Part shown: piece by piece, positions 8,257 to 15,469 of the stretch
Layout: the number at the start of each line of letters is the position of its first letter
How positions within the stretch are numbered: position 1 is the stretch's first letter
From: JBKEDG01 sp047973085
GTDB taxonomy: Bacteria; Bacillota_I; Bacilli_A; JBKEDG01
NCBI GenBank assembly: GCA_047973085.1
Contig: JBKEBI010000067.1
Coordinates: 1-24,419, forward strand
Length of the DNA: 24,419 bases
Direction: 5' to 3'
Made by a program: the position numbers and the translations under genes
The notes under the pieces: generated by a model
What the model was told of the DNA's origin: nothing
Database searches by the model: none
The model's input: only the letters and a program-made list of their open reading frames with translations

Positions 8257-9273
8257 TTACTCCTCCAATTTATCAAGTGATAAACGATCACCTTTTTTAA
8301 AGTCTCCTTTAAACTTCATTCCAATAACTTCTTCATAATGTAGTGGATTAAGTCCATACCCAGGCCTTACACTTTTAATATTTTCATCACTGACAATATC
8401 ACCTTTTGATACATCATTACTAATATATAAAGATCTTCTAAAAGTACGGGATTTCTTCTTTTTTTCTGTTAATTCAAAGCTAACTTCTCCAAGACTATTT
8501 GAAGCATCGCGAACATCTTTAACCATTTGTCCAAATTCCTCTGGAGTCATTGAAAACGATGCATCTGGACCACCAATTTCTCTATCTAGTATAAAATGCT
8601 TTTCAATAACTTCTGCTCCAAGAGCTGTAGCAACAATTGGTACAGTACTTCCTATTGTATGATCACTTAGTCCAACCTTTACATTGAATTTTTCTTTAAA
8701 ATAATTCATCATTTCCATATTAGCATCACTTATTTGAGCTGGATATTGAGAAGTACACTTAAGAAGTGTAATATCAGTATTTCCTGTATCAATACAAGCC
8801 TTTACAGCACGTTCAATTTCATCCTCAGTCGCAATTCCTGTTGATATAATCATCGGCTTATTTTTACTTGCACAATACTTAATTAATGGAACATCATTTG
8901 CCTCAAATGAAGCAATCTTATAAATAGGATTTCCCACTTCTTCAAGCAAATCTACTGCACTATTATCAAATGGCGTTGAGAATAATACAATATTATTTTC
9001 TCTAGCAAAATCAAACAGCTCTTGATGCCATTCAAATGGAAGAGACCCTTCTTTATATAAATCATGTAAATTTCTTCCATTCCATATAGAACCATCTCTA
9101 ATAATAAAGTCTTCACTATTTGTATCTAATGTAATTGTATCTGCAGTATATGTCTGAATTTTTACTGCATCAGCACCAATTTCTTTAGCTTTCTTCATAG
9201 TATCTTTAACTATTTCAATATCATTTCCATGATTTGCAGATATTTCTGCAATTATAAAAACATTTTTACTCAT
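8257..9273 (-). CDS. pseI: Pseudaminic acid synthase-like NeuB family protein (PseI/SpsE)
   Basis: 338 residues. The NeuB-type TIM barrel covers about 5-250: AEISANHG (9-16), DAVKIQTYTADT (35-46), LFSTPFD (97-103), YKIASFEANDVPLI (118-131), STGIAT (144-149), LSDHTIG (202-208) and IEKHFILDREIGGPDASFSM (223-242). An antifreeze-like SAF domain follows (about 278-335), with SVRPGYGLNP, a form seen in pseudaminic rather than legionaminic or sialic acid synthases. The family condenses phosphoenolpyruvate with a six-carbon diacylamino sugar to make a nine-carbon nonulosonic acid in the cytoplasm. The start codon lies within the end of the PseG-like gene (8-base overlap ATGAGTAA) with GGAGG upstream, suggesting translational coupling. 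Legionaminate specificity is the main alternative but is less likely with PseB and PseG beside it. Confidence 0.9.
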   Translation of the reverse strand: MSKNVFIIAEISANHGNDIEIVKDTMKKAKEIGADAVKIQTYTADTITLDTNSEDFIIRDGSIWNGRNLHDLYKEGSLPFEWHQELFDFARENNIVLFSTPFDNSAVDLLEEVGNPIYKIASFEANDVPLIKYCASKNKPMIISTGIATEDEIERAVKACIDTGNTDITLLKCTSQYPAQISDANMEMMNYFKEKFNVKVGLSDHTIGSTVPIVATALGAEVIEKHFILDREIGGPDASFSMTPEEFGQMVKDVRDASNSLGEVSFELTEKKKKSRTFRRSLYISNDVSKGDIVSDENIKSVRPGYGLNPLHYEEVIGMKFKGDFKKGDRLSLDKLEE

Positions 9274-10186
9274 TGCAATCCTCCAAAAACTCTTTTAAAT
9301 AATATGCCCCATTATATTCATAATGTACTTTTTTCATATTGTTATAAAAAACTTGTCTAATATTATAATCAAACATACTTTTTATAACTTCTAAATTTTC
9401 ACTAGTAAATTCCATTCCATAATCTTTTGATAAAATTCCATCAATATTACTTCTTTGGTTACTTGCTACTTCAACACATATAAATGGCGTAGTTGTCTTA
9501 ATTAACTCGTTTAAAGTTTGTCCCCCAGCAGTAATAGAAAAATCACTAGCGAGCATCAAATCACAAATCGCCTTTCCATCTAAACCACTAACAACATTAA
9601 TGTTTTCAGTAGATTTCAAATTGGAATTACTTACCATATTAATTGTAATATTTTTAAAATCCAAATCCCTAACAAAAAACTCATAAAGCTTTTCACCAAC
9701 ATTTAAAATATCAGTAGCTCCTATCATAACAAAAATATTGGTAACATCTTTATTAATAAAGTTTCTTCTAGATCCATTGAACTCTTTTCTAGTAAGCATA
9801 TATTTGCTTCCACCTAAAATAGTATTAGAACTATGATAATTAACTCCATCTCCAAAATTATTAGGGTTTAAAATAATGAAATTCCTATAATCAAATCTAA
9901 ATAAGTCATCAATTACAATACACTTATTTGACAATTTATTAATAAGGTTTAATACATCAATACTAACATGATAGCTATCAACTATAATAATATCAGTACT
10001 TTCAATATTACTTAAAACCCAATCTTCATTTTGCCAAGAAACCACATTAGACCCCTCAAAGATTTTTGTTAAGTCTTCATCGCTATCAATGTATATACTA
10101 GCATTTATTTCATTTACAATAGTCATACAGCGATAAATATGACCAAAGCCTTTTTGTTTATTTCCCTCTGTTAATACCTTTATCAT
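9266..10186 (-). CDS. pseG: PseG-like UDP-sugar hydrolase (GT-B fold)
   Basis: 306 residues. The N-terminus has the PseG/SpsG motif GFGHIYRCM with H16 as the expected catalytic histidine. DIIIVDSYHV and CIVIDDL follow in the first half. The second half has IFVMIGATD and the donor-binding motif SITAGGQTLNEL, as in MurG-like GT-B proteins. The family removes UDP from UDP-2,4-diacetamido-2,4,6-trideoxy-L-altrose to release the free sugar for the NeuB-type synthase. The length fits PseG alone, and no fused acetyltransferase domain is visible. Its first 29 bases overlap the 3' end of the cytidylyltransferase gene in another frame, with AAAGGAG four bases before the ATG. If the sugar carries a non-acetyl group at N4, this enzyme must accept it. 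Confidence 0.85.
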   Translation of the reverse strand: MIKVLTEGNKQKGFGHIYRCMTIVNEINASIYIDSDEDLTKIFEGSNVVSWQNEDWVLSNIESTDIIIVDSYHVSIDVLNLINKLSNKCIVIDDLFRFDYRNFIILNPNNFGDGVNYHSSNTILGGSKYMLTRKEFNGSRRNFINKDVTNIFVMIGATDILNVGEKLYEFFVRDLDFKNITINMVSNSNLKSTENINVVSGLDGKAICDLMLASDFSITAGGQTLNELIKTTTPFICVEVASNQRSNIDGILSKDYGMEFTSENLEVIKSMFDYNIRQVFYNNMKKVHYEYNGAYYLKEFLEDCNE

Positions 10187-11003
10187 AAAACTCCTTTAAA
10201 ATATTTGCAGAATAGTTTAAATCCAATTTACTCAATAAACCCTGTGAATACTTTACTTCTTCCATATTATCTTCAAAAAACACTTTTTGATTAATTTCTG
10301 AATTAATATTAAAATATGCAGTATTGTTTTCATAAAAATCAATAATATCTTTTAATAAGAATTCTTCACCTATTTTTGAAAAAATTATATCAAGTAACAT
10401 ATAATCTTCTTTATTATCTAATGTTATACGTAAGTTATGATAATCTCCATGAGAATTTTCATAGTTACCTAATTTGTAATTATCCTTATTTGTGCTATAT
10501 ATATAAGGAGTTACATGCTCTTTTTCAAAATCCTTATCACTGTTATTAAAAGCTTCAACCAAACACTCGTACTTAAAAACTTCTGTATCTAAACCATGTG
10601 GAAAAGTTCTAACAAAAGCATTTGATGTATAATCATTACCCTCAGATAAATGATAACCTACAATTTCATCTAAAATTTCATAATCAACACAAGGACAATC
10701 AGCAGTAATTCTAATAACGTTGTTTGGTGAATACTTGTCTACTGCATAATAAAATCTGCTCAACACATTATCTTCATCACCTCTAAAGCATTCAACATTT
10801 AGCTTCTTGCAAAGTTCTTCAATCGTGTCATCGCCACTTTTATTTGTTGTAGCAACAATGATTTTATCAATTGTTTTAGCTTTATTCACACGGTTTACTA
10901 CATGCTCTAAAACTGCCTTATTATTATTAAAAGGTAAGGACATTAATACCTTACCTGGAAGTCTTGATGATCCATTTCTTGCTTGAATAACACAAACATT
11001 CAT
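10158..11003 (-). CDS. spsF: CMP-nonulosonate cytidylyltransferase, SpsF/PseF-like
   Basis: 281 residues. The N-terminal cytidylyltransferase domain shows IQARNGSSRLPGKVL (6-20), the CTP-binding motif of SpsF/NeuA/KdsB relatives, then IIVATTNK (48-55), FRGDEDNVLSRFYYA (73-87) and the metal-binding RITADCPCVD (98-107). The family activates a sugar acid with CTP to give CMP-sugar and pyrophosphate. Here the substrate is predicted to be the pseudaminic-type acid made by the neighbouring synthase. A tail of about 50 residues beyond the catalytic domain (from about 230, Asn-rich, then NYSANILKEFYDKGINRGK) has no clear function. The start lies two bases after the PseB stop, with only a weak GGTG before the ATG, so it may depend on coupling to the gene upstream. 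Confidence 0.87.
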   Translation of the reverse strand: MNVCVIQARNGSSRLPGKVLMSLPFNNNKAVLEHVVNRVNKAKTIDKIIVATTNKSGDDTIEELCKKLNVECFRGDEDNVLSRFYYAVDKYSPNNVIRITADCPCVDYEILDEIVGYHLSEGNDYTSNAFVRTFPHGLDTEVFKYECLVEAFNNSDKDFEKEHVTPYIYSTNKDNYKLGNYENSHGDYHNLRITLDNKEDYMLLDIIFSKIGEEFLLKDIIDFYENNTAYFNINSEINQKVFFEDNMEEVKYSQGLLSKLDLNYSANILKEFYDKGINRGK

Positions 11004-11005
11004 AT

Positions 11006-12028
11006 TTACACCAAATTATATTCTTTTATTAAATTCTTGATATCTTCAATGCTTAGCCACTCTGTATTATTTCCTGAGTGATATTCAAATCCAACTTCAA
11101 TCTTTTCTCCTCCTGAATGGAAATGCTCATCAAAGCTAAACCAATCAAAGTGAGGATAAATAATGTAGTAGTTACCATAATCATAAGTAAACCTAGAATC
11201 ATCTTTAGTTATCATTACTTCATGAAGTTTTTCTCCTTCACGAATTCCTACTTCTTTTAAGCCTATATCTTCTTTTAATGCCTTAGCAATATCAGTTACT
11301 TTATACGATGGATTCTTAAATACAAATGTTTCTCCACCTTTCATCATAGCAATTGTAAGCATTACTAAATCTACTGCTTTATCTAGTGTCATCCAGAATC
11401 TTGTCATTTCAAAATCTGTAATTGGAAGCGTTGGAGCACCATCTTTAATTAATTGATCAAAGAATGGAATTACACTACCACGCGAACCAGAAACATTACC
11501 ATAGCGAACAACACCAAAAGTAGGCCCACCTTCTCCACGATATGAATTAGCTGCAATAAATAACTTATCTGAAACAAGCTTTGTTCCACCATATAAGTTA
11601 ATTGGATTAACAGCCTTATCAGTAGAAAGAGCTACAACTTTTTCTACATCTGAATCAAGTGCTGCTTCAATAATATTCATTGCACCAACAACATTTGTTT
11701 TAATTGCTTCATTTGGATTATACTCACAAGCAGGTACTTGTTTCATCGCAGCTGCATGAATTACAATATCAATTCCTTTAAATGCTCTTCTAAGTCTCTC
11801 TTGATCACGAATATCTCCAATAAAAAATCTTACTTTATTAACTACATCCACGCCATATTTAGCAACAAGTTCTTTTCTCATAACATCTTGCTTAAATTCA
11901 TCTCTTGATAAAATTACAATTTTATTAAAATCATACTTTGGAATTATCTCATTAACAAAACTTTTTCCAAAGCTTCCAGTTCCTCCTGTAATTAATATAT
12001 TCTTACCTTTAAACATATCATTATACAT
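11006..12028 (-). CDS. pseB: PseB-like UDP-GlcNAc 4,6-dehydratase (inverting)
   Basis: 340 residues, the usual PseB length. It is a short-chain dehydrogenase/reductase with the NAD(P) motif GGTGSFG (15-21), GDIRDQERL (71-79), the PseB-typical HAAAMKQVPACEYNP (91-105) and the catalytic set STDKAVNPINLYGGTK with D137, K138, Y146 and K150. The family converts UDP-GlcNAc to UDP-2-acetamido-2,6-dideoxy-L-arabino-hexos-4-ulose, the first step to pseudaminic acid. The C-terminus has IREGEKLHEVMI, also typical. AGGAG precedes the ATG. This gene, with the PseC-, PseG- and PseI-like genes, fixes the pathway as pseudaminic-type rather than legionaminic-type. Some relatives make other L-sugars such as FucNAc precursors, but the neighbours argue against that. 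Confidence 0.93.
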   Translation of the reverse strand: MYNDMFKGKNILITGGTGSFGKSFVNEIIPKYDFNKIVILSRDEFKQDVMRKELVAKYGVDVVNKVRFFIGDIRDQERLRRAFKGIDIVIHAAAMKQVPACEYNPNEAIKTNVVGAMNIIEAALDSDVEKVVALSTDKAVNPINLYGGTKLVSDKLFIAANSYRGEGGPTFGVVRYGNVSGSRGSVIPFFDQLIKDGAPTLPITDFEMTRFWMTLDKAVDLVMLTIAMMKGGETFVFKNPSYKVTDIAKALKEDIGLKEVGIREGEKLHEVMITKDDSRFTYDYGNYYIIYPHFDWFSFDEHFHSGGEKIEVGFEYHSGNNTEWLSIEDIKNLIKEYNLV

Positions 12029-12039
12029 AATGTTTTCTC

Positions 12040-12747
12040 CTATCTACAAATACAATATTTGAATTTACTTTTACTGACTTTGTACTCTATTATACCATTA
12101 TATTCTATAACTTTAAAGTCTATATTCACATAATTAACGTTGTTTACAACACCTGAAATAACTTTATTATCACTTACAATAACACTTCTATCTAGACTAC
12201 TTAAAATCTTATTATTAATACTACCTACACAACCTATTTGGAAATAATTAAGATCTAAATCAACATTAACTAAACCATTATACCAAATAAACCCCGAACT
12301 TCCAAACTTACTTGCAACAACAAGCTTAGAAGCATTGACTTTATAAACATTATCATCATACCTAACAGTACTATTTTGTAAAAACTTGTAGCTATTAAAG
12401 ATGACTTCATTAACAAAATATTCTTTTTCACCATTTATAATAACTTCTGAAATAAAATATTCATCAAGTTCATATTTAAAATTTACAATGCTTGAAACCA
12501 CTTCCTCTATTTCACCGTTTTCAATTGTTGTGTGATAACCAAGTGTTCCAAAATTAACTATATAAAAAGTACATTCTTGCTCTAAATTTTCATGAATAGC
12601 TCTAAGAAGTGCTCCATCTCCACCAAGAACTATAACAAACTTTGCAGCACTATCATAAATAAACTCATTATTTTGCAACAGAATATTTAACTTTTTTTCA
12701 TAGTCAAAAGTAGTACTATTATCTTTTTTAATAATTCTATACTTCAT
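12040..12747 (-). CDS. Divergent NAD kinase-like protein
   Basis: 235 residues, a little short for NAD kinases (about 260-300). It has FVIVLGGDGALLRAIHE (GGDG at 42-45), FYIVNFGTLGYHTTIENGEI, the NE motif (FVNEVIF, N113-E114), and SINNKILSSL where Bacillota NAD kinases have a SINNxxxRTL-type block. The usual TPTGSTAY block is replaced by ASKFGSSGF (145-153), so several substrate-contacting positions differ. NAD kinase makes NADP from NAD and ATP in the cytoplasm. The gene is placed between the two-domain glycosyltransferase (11-base overlap) and pseB, an odd site for a housekeeping enzyme. It may be the cell's only NAD kinase that happens to sit here, or a paralogue with altered activity. The start ATG has GAGGG five bases upstream. 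Confidence 0.72.
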   Translation of the reverse strand: MKYRIIKKDNSTTFDYEKKLNILLQNNEFIYDSAAKFVIVLGGDGALLRAIHENLEQECTFYIVNFGTLGYHTTIENGEIEEVVSSIVNFKYELDEYFISEVIINGEKEYFVNEVIFNSYKFLQNSTVRYDDNVYKVNASKLVVASKFGSSGFIWYNGLVNVDLDLNYFQIGCVGSINNKILSSLDRSVIVSDNKVISGVVNNVNYVNIDFKVIEYNGIIEYKVSKSKFKYCICR

Positions 12748-14614
12748 AAGTACCCTCTATTTCAAAATACTTATTAATCTCCTGCTTCTTATTATTATAT
12801 TCAACAAAGTCATTATCAAAAATTTTGTTAACTAGCTCTATTTCATGTTCTTTATAAGTTTTAAAACGTTTACTATTCATATCAGCGAATTCTCCATTAT
12901 AACATATATCAGACTCTGCTAATAAATGTGGTTTGTTAAGAGCAAAGCAGTATGCAACATGACTACCTATTTCATTAGACATAGTATAATCACTTAACTC
13001 TATTATACTTCTCAGCTTACTTAAATTATAAATATCATATATATGACCTGCGCACACAACATTATACTCATTATAATATTTCGCAACATCATTTATCACA
13101 TCATAATAATGAAGACATACAAATACAGTATCAATGCTTTTTGATTTTTTTACTTCTTCAATTCTTGATTTGAATGCTTCGTAATTATACCTAGAATTAT
13201 ACTTAAAAGATGAATGTGAAGGAAAAACTAAAAGTACTTTACCATATTCTTTTTTCATATTTGCAATTTGTTCAGGGGTATAAAAACTTTTAGTTCTTTT
13301 TATATACGGCCCTACAACTTCAACTTCTTTTCCATAACGTTTTCTCAAAACTTCAGCTCTTCTACTTGTACAACAAACAATCTTATCTGCAAGTAGTTGT
13401 GTTGTGTTTTCTGTAACTATAGAACTAAAATTGTATCCGTGCTCAAGGTATGTAGCATTTAAATCATACTCATCAAAACCTCTTACTATTCCATAAAAAT
13501 AATTTTCATAATTTTTACAAAAATATGGTTTAGATAGTTTATGTGAAAAATCTATATCATTCACTAAAATATTTTGGTAATTAATTTTATCAAGTGTCTT
13601 ATAATATTTTGATTTACTAAATAATTTATAGCAAACACTCTTTTTTAATTTTGATAGAATAACTCTTTTATTAGAAATAGTCCACAAAATCCATACATTA
13701 ATAATTGTAATACTTTTTAAATAAAGTTCTTTTAAACTAAAGTACGGCATATGATACTTTGCATTAAAAGTACTTTTAAGAAAATCTAAAGATTTATAAT
13801 ATCTTGAAGACAACTCCTTATAATTTACAATATTTTTCATTTTACGCATATAAATATCTTTTAAATACCTACTACTACTATATAAAAGTGCTTCCTCAAA
13901 CTGCTCAAACGTACCATGTTTTTTATGGTATTTTACAATTAAGTTCCAATTACTATACAAGTGATCATATCTAACATCAACTGCATTAGATAAACTTTCT
14001 TCATAAATGAAATATCCATAATGTGTTGAGGCAAAAGAAATAGAATCTACATGCACAAGTGCTTTAAAAAAAAACAATACATCTTCAAAAATCACACCTT
14101 TATCAAACAAAATATTTTCTAAAACCTTGCGCTTAAAAAGTTTATTTGAAGCCATTGGATTAAGTATCTTATAGCAATTATCAAATTCTTTTTGACCTTT
14201 TAACAATTTATCTTTATTAAAAAAGTTTTGATTAGATAAACTATCTTTATTAGGGTATTTATATAAAATATCACAGATAACTATATCTGTATCAAATTTT
14301 GTCATTTCTGAATAAAAGTCCTTTGGAATTGTATCATCACAGTCCACAAAAGAAATATATTCTCCCATACTATAGCTAAAACCGTTATTTCTTGCTTGAC
14401 TTAGTCCAGTATTTTTTTGATTATATAACTTTATATTCATTGAAGAACTTTTAATATACTCTTCAATTACCTCTTGACTACTATCTTTACTTCCATCATT
14501 AATAATAATTATTTCTAAGTTTTTATATATTTGATTTTTAATACAATCTAAAGTTCTTACTATAGTTGCTGATCCATTATAAACTGGAATTACTATACTA
14601 ATCAAACTTTCCAT
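12737..14614 (-). CDS. Two-domain glycosyltransferase: GT2 (GT-A) domain fused to a second GT-B-like domain
   Basis: 625 residues from the ATG at 14614. An in-frame GTG lies 12 bases upstream, but it overlaps the only plausible ribosome binding site (GAGAGG), so the ATG is preferred. Residues about 1-230 are a GT2 glycosyltransferase: SIVIPVYNGSATIVRTLD, IIIINDGSKDSS, GLSQARNNG, FVDCDD (the DxD-like metal motif, 91-94) and VIFEDVLFF (E177, D178). A basic, hydrophobic stretch at about 290-335 links to a second domain at about 345-600. That domain has YLEHGYNFSS (391-393 EHG), EVVGPYI, VFPSHSSF (464-469) and TMSNEIGSHVAYCFALNKPHL, a pattern like GT-B capsule or sialyltransferase-type enzymes. 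First gene of the glycan operon, behind the promoter at 14665. Donor and acceptor are unknown; two sequential transfers by one protein is a reasonable inference. Confidence 0.82.
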   Translation of the reverse strand: MESLISIVIPVYNGSATIVRTLDCIKNQIYKNLEIIIINDGSKDSSQEVIEEYIKSSSMNIKLYNQKNTGLSQARNNGFSYSMGEYISFVDCDDTIPKDFYSEMTKFDTDIVICDILYKYPNKDSLSNQNFFNKDKLLKGQKEFDNCYKILNPMASNKLFKRKVLENILFDKGVIFEDVLFFFKALVHVDSISFASTHYGYFIYEESLSNAVDVRYDHLYSNWNLIVKYHKKHGTFEQFEEALLYSSSRYLKDIYMRKMKNIVNYKELSSRYYKSLDFLKSTFNAKYHMPYFSLKELYLKSITIINVWILWTISNKRVILSKLKKSVCYKLFSKSKYYKTLDKINYQNILVNDIDFSHKLSKPYFCKNYENYFYGIVRGFDEYDLNATYLEHGYNFSSIVTENTTQLLADKIVCCTSRRAEVLRKRYGKEVEVVGPYIKRTKSFYTPEQIANMKKEYGKVLLVFPSHSSFKYNSRYNYEAFKSRIEEVKKSKSIDTVFVCLHYYDVINDVAKYYNEYNVVCAGHIYDIYNLSKLRSIIELSDYTMSNEIGSHVAYCFALNKPHLLAESDICYNGEFADMNSKRFKTYKEHEIELVNKIFDNDFVEYNNKKQEINKYFEIEGTYEV

Positions 14615-14625
14615 TACAACTAACA

Positions 14626-14631
14626 CCTCTC
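14626..14631 (-). promoter_or_regulatory. Ribosome binding site GAGAGG that sets the start of the first glycan-operon gene
   Basis: GAGAGG on the minus strand, 11 bases before the ATG at 14614. It touches the alternative GTG at 14626, which makes that GTG an unlikely start. The site is weaker than GGAGG sites elsewhere in the operon. Confidence 0.5.
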
Positions 14632-14664
14632 TATAACAAACATTTAAAATAAATTCCCTTATAC

Positions 14665-14673
14665 ATTATAACA
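14665..14673 (-). promoter_or_regulatory. Extended -10 promoter of the glycan operon
   Basis: TGTTATAAT on the minus strand is a perfect TATAAT with the TGn extension. It lies between the upstream terminator and the glycosyltransferase start, giving a predicted leader of about 45 bases. No good -35 box sits at 16-18 bases upstream; that position is in the AT-repeat and TACCTT, which fits an extended -10 promoter recognised by the housekeeping sigma factor. No operator or riboswitch-like fold is visible in the leader. Confidence 0.65.
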
Positions 14674-14695
14674 TATATATATATTGTAAGGTATC

Positions 14696-14734
14696 AAAAA
14701 GTAGAAAAAACACCATATGGTGATGCTACTTTTT
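14696..14734 (-). terminator. Rho-independent-type terminator after the housekeeping unit
   Basis: On the minus strand, arms AAAAAGTAG and CTACTTTTT (9 bp) enclose the perfect palindrome CACCATATGGTG (14711-14722), which is followed directly by TTTTTT. The inner hairpin plus T-run is a standard intrinsic terminator, and the outer arms extend it. The TAG in the 5' arm is the stop codon of the methyltransferase. Because the structure is symmetric, with A-runs on the other side, it could also stop plus-strand transcription, though no plus-strand gene is seen nearby. Confidence 0.75.
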
Positions 14735-15469
14735 TACAATCCAAAATCTACAATTATCAGAAAAGTTATAAACTTCCTTCTTTTCTTTATATTGTTTATC
14801 TCTAATAAAACTATCAACTAATTTCAATCCCGACTCATTAATTAAATTTAACACTTCCTCATAACTTGGAATATGTATAAAATACTCAACATCATCAGCG
14901 TCATCAAAAGTAATGACATCTCCATAATCATGAAGTCTTGGATCATTAAGATTATTGTCCCATTCAATTTTTTCATCAATCCATAACTGCTTATACTTTT
15001 CATTTCCATTATCTCGATCATGTGAAGTAAAAATTAATATAGCATTGTTTTTTAGAACACGTTTTAATTCTTTTAACGCCTTTAGTCTGTTTTCATTTTT
15101 TGGAATTTGCATTAATCCATTAAACGAAAATATCGCAAAATCATAGTAATCATCCGGTTTTGCAATATTTGTACAGTCTCCTATTTCAAAGGTAACAACA
15201 GTATCTTCAGTAATATTTTTTGCTGACTTAATCATTTCTGGAGAAAAATCAATTGCTTCAATATTTTTGAAACCTAATTTTTCAATACCAAAAGCACATC
15301 TTCCAGCTCCACAACCCATATCAAGAATTATATCATCTTTACTGTTTGTATATTTTAAAATGAGATCTTTTTCCGAGTTCCAAAGACCAACTTCACTCGT
15401 AGCATTTACATATGCATTAGAGACTTTATTAAAAGAATCTACCATATAGTTTTTATCAATTTTATTCAT
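14726..15469 (-). CDS. Class I SAM-dependent methyltransferase, unknown substrate
   Basis: 248 residues from the ATG at 15469, chosen because AGAGGA lies five bases upstream; an in-frame ATG at 15493 lies deeper in hslO without a good site. Motif I is LDMGCGAG (49-56), with the acidic end of strand 2 in EAIDFSPEMI (71-80). FEIGDCTNI, YDFAIFSFNGLMQI and LKELKRVLKNNAILIF follow as motifs II-IV of the class I fold. It overlaps the hslO stop by eight bases (ATGAATAA) and is the last gene before the terminator. It resembles small-molecule or UbiE-like methyltransferases of the Methyltransf_11/25 type. Its substrate cannot be named; its place after hslO is not one I recognise as conserved. Confidence 0.85.
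   Translation of the reverse strand: MNKIDKNYMVDSFNKVSNAYVNATSEVGLWNSEKDLILKYTNSKDDIILDMGCGAGRCAFGIEKLGFKNIEAIDFSPEMIKSAKNITEDTVVTFEIGDCTNIAKPDDYYDFAIFSFNGLMQIPKNENRLKALKELKRVLKNNAILIFTSHDRDNGNEKYKQLWIDEKIEWDNNLNDPRLHDYGDVITFDDADDVEYFIHIPSYEEVLNLINESGLKLVDSFIRDKQYKEKKEVYNFSDNCRFWIVKK

Larger units (their letters stand above)
1722..14614 (-). other. Nonulosonate (pseudaminic-type) biosynthesis and transfer cluster
   Basis: Eleven tightly packed minus-strand genes without internal gaps large enough for a promoter: two-domain glycosyltransferase, NAD kinase-like, pseB, spsF, pseG, pseI, pseC, ATP-grasp, class III aminotransferase, Fe-ADH and sialyltransferase-like protein. Together they give dehydration, amination, UDP release, PEP condensation, CMP activation and transfer. 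A PseH-type acetyltransferase is missing, as are flippase, polymerase and ligase genes. The GH73 gene continues the same transcript. The B. subtilis sps spore-coat operon has a related set (spsC, spsE, spsF, spsG), but no sporulation gene is seen here. Confidence 0.8.

Noticed and set aside
7094..12028. Legionaminic or sialic acid pathway instead of pseudaminic
   Set aside because: PseB has the inverting dehydratase signature, PseG is the UDP-hydrolase rather than a NeuC-type epimerase, and the synthase has the RPGYGLNP form. Specificity is still not proven.
14615..14664. Riboswitch or leader attenuator in the glycan operon leader
   Set aside because: The leader is about 45 bases, AT-rich and without a stable hairpin or known aptamer elements.
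14673..14684. Alternating AT run as a functional repeat
   Set aside because: Only about 12 bases, in AT-rich intergenic DNA and part of the promoter spacer; not more than expected by composition.
14955..15449. Two plus-strand open frames of about 60 codons opposite the methyltransferase
   Set aside because: They mirror the methyltransferase coding frame, which has clear motifs; the products are low-complexity and Phe/Ser-rich.
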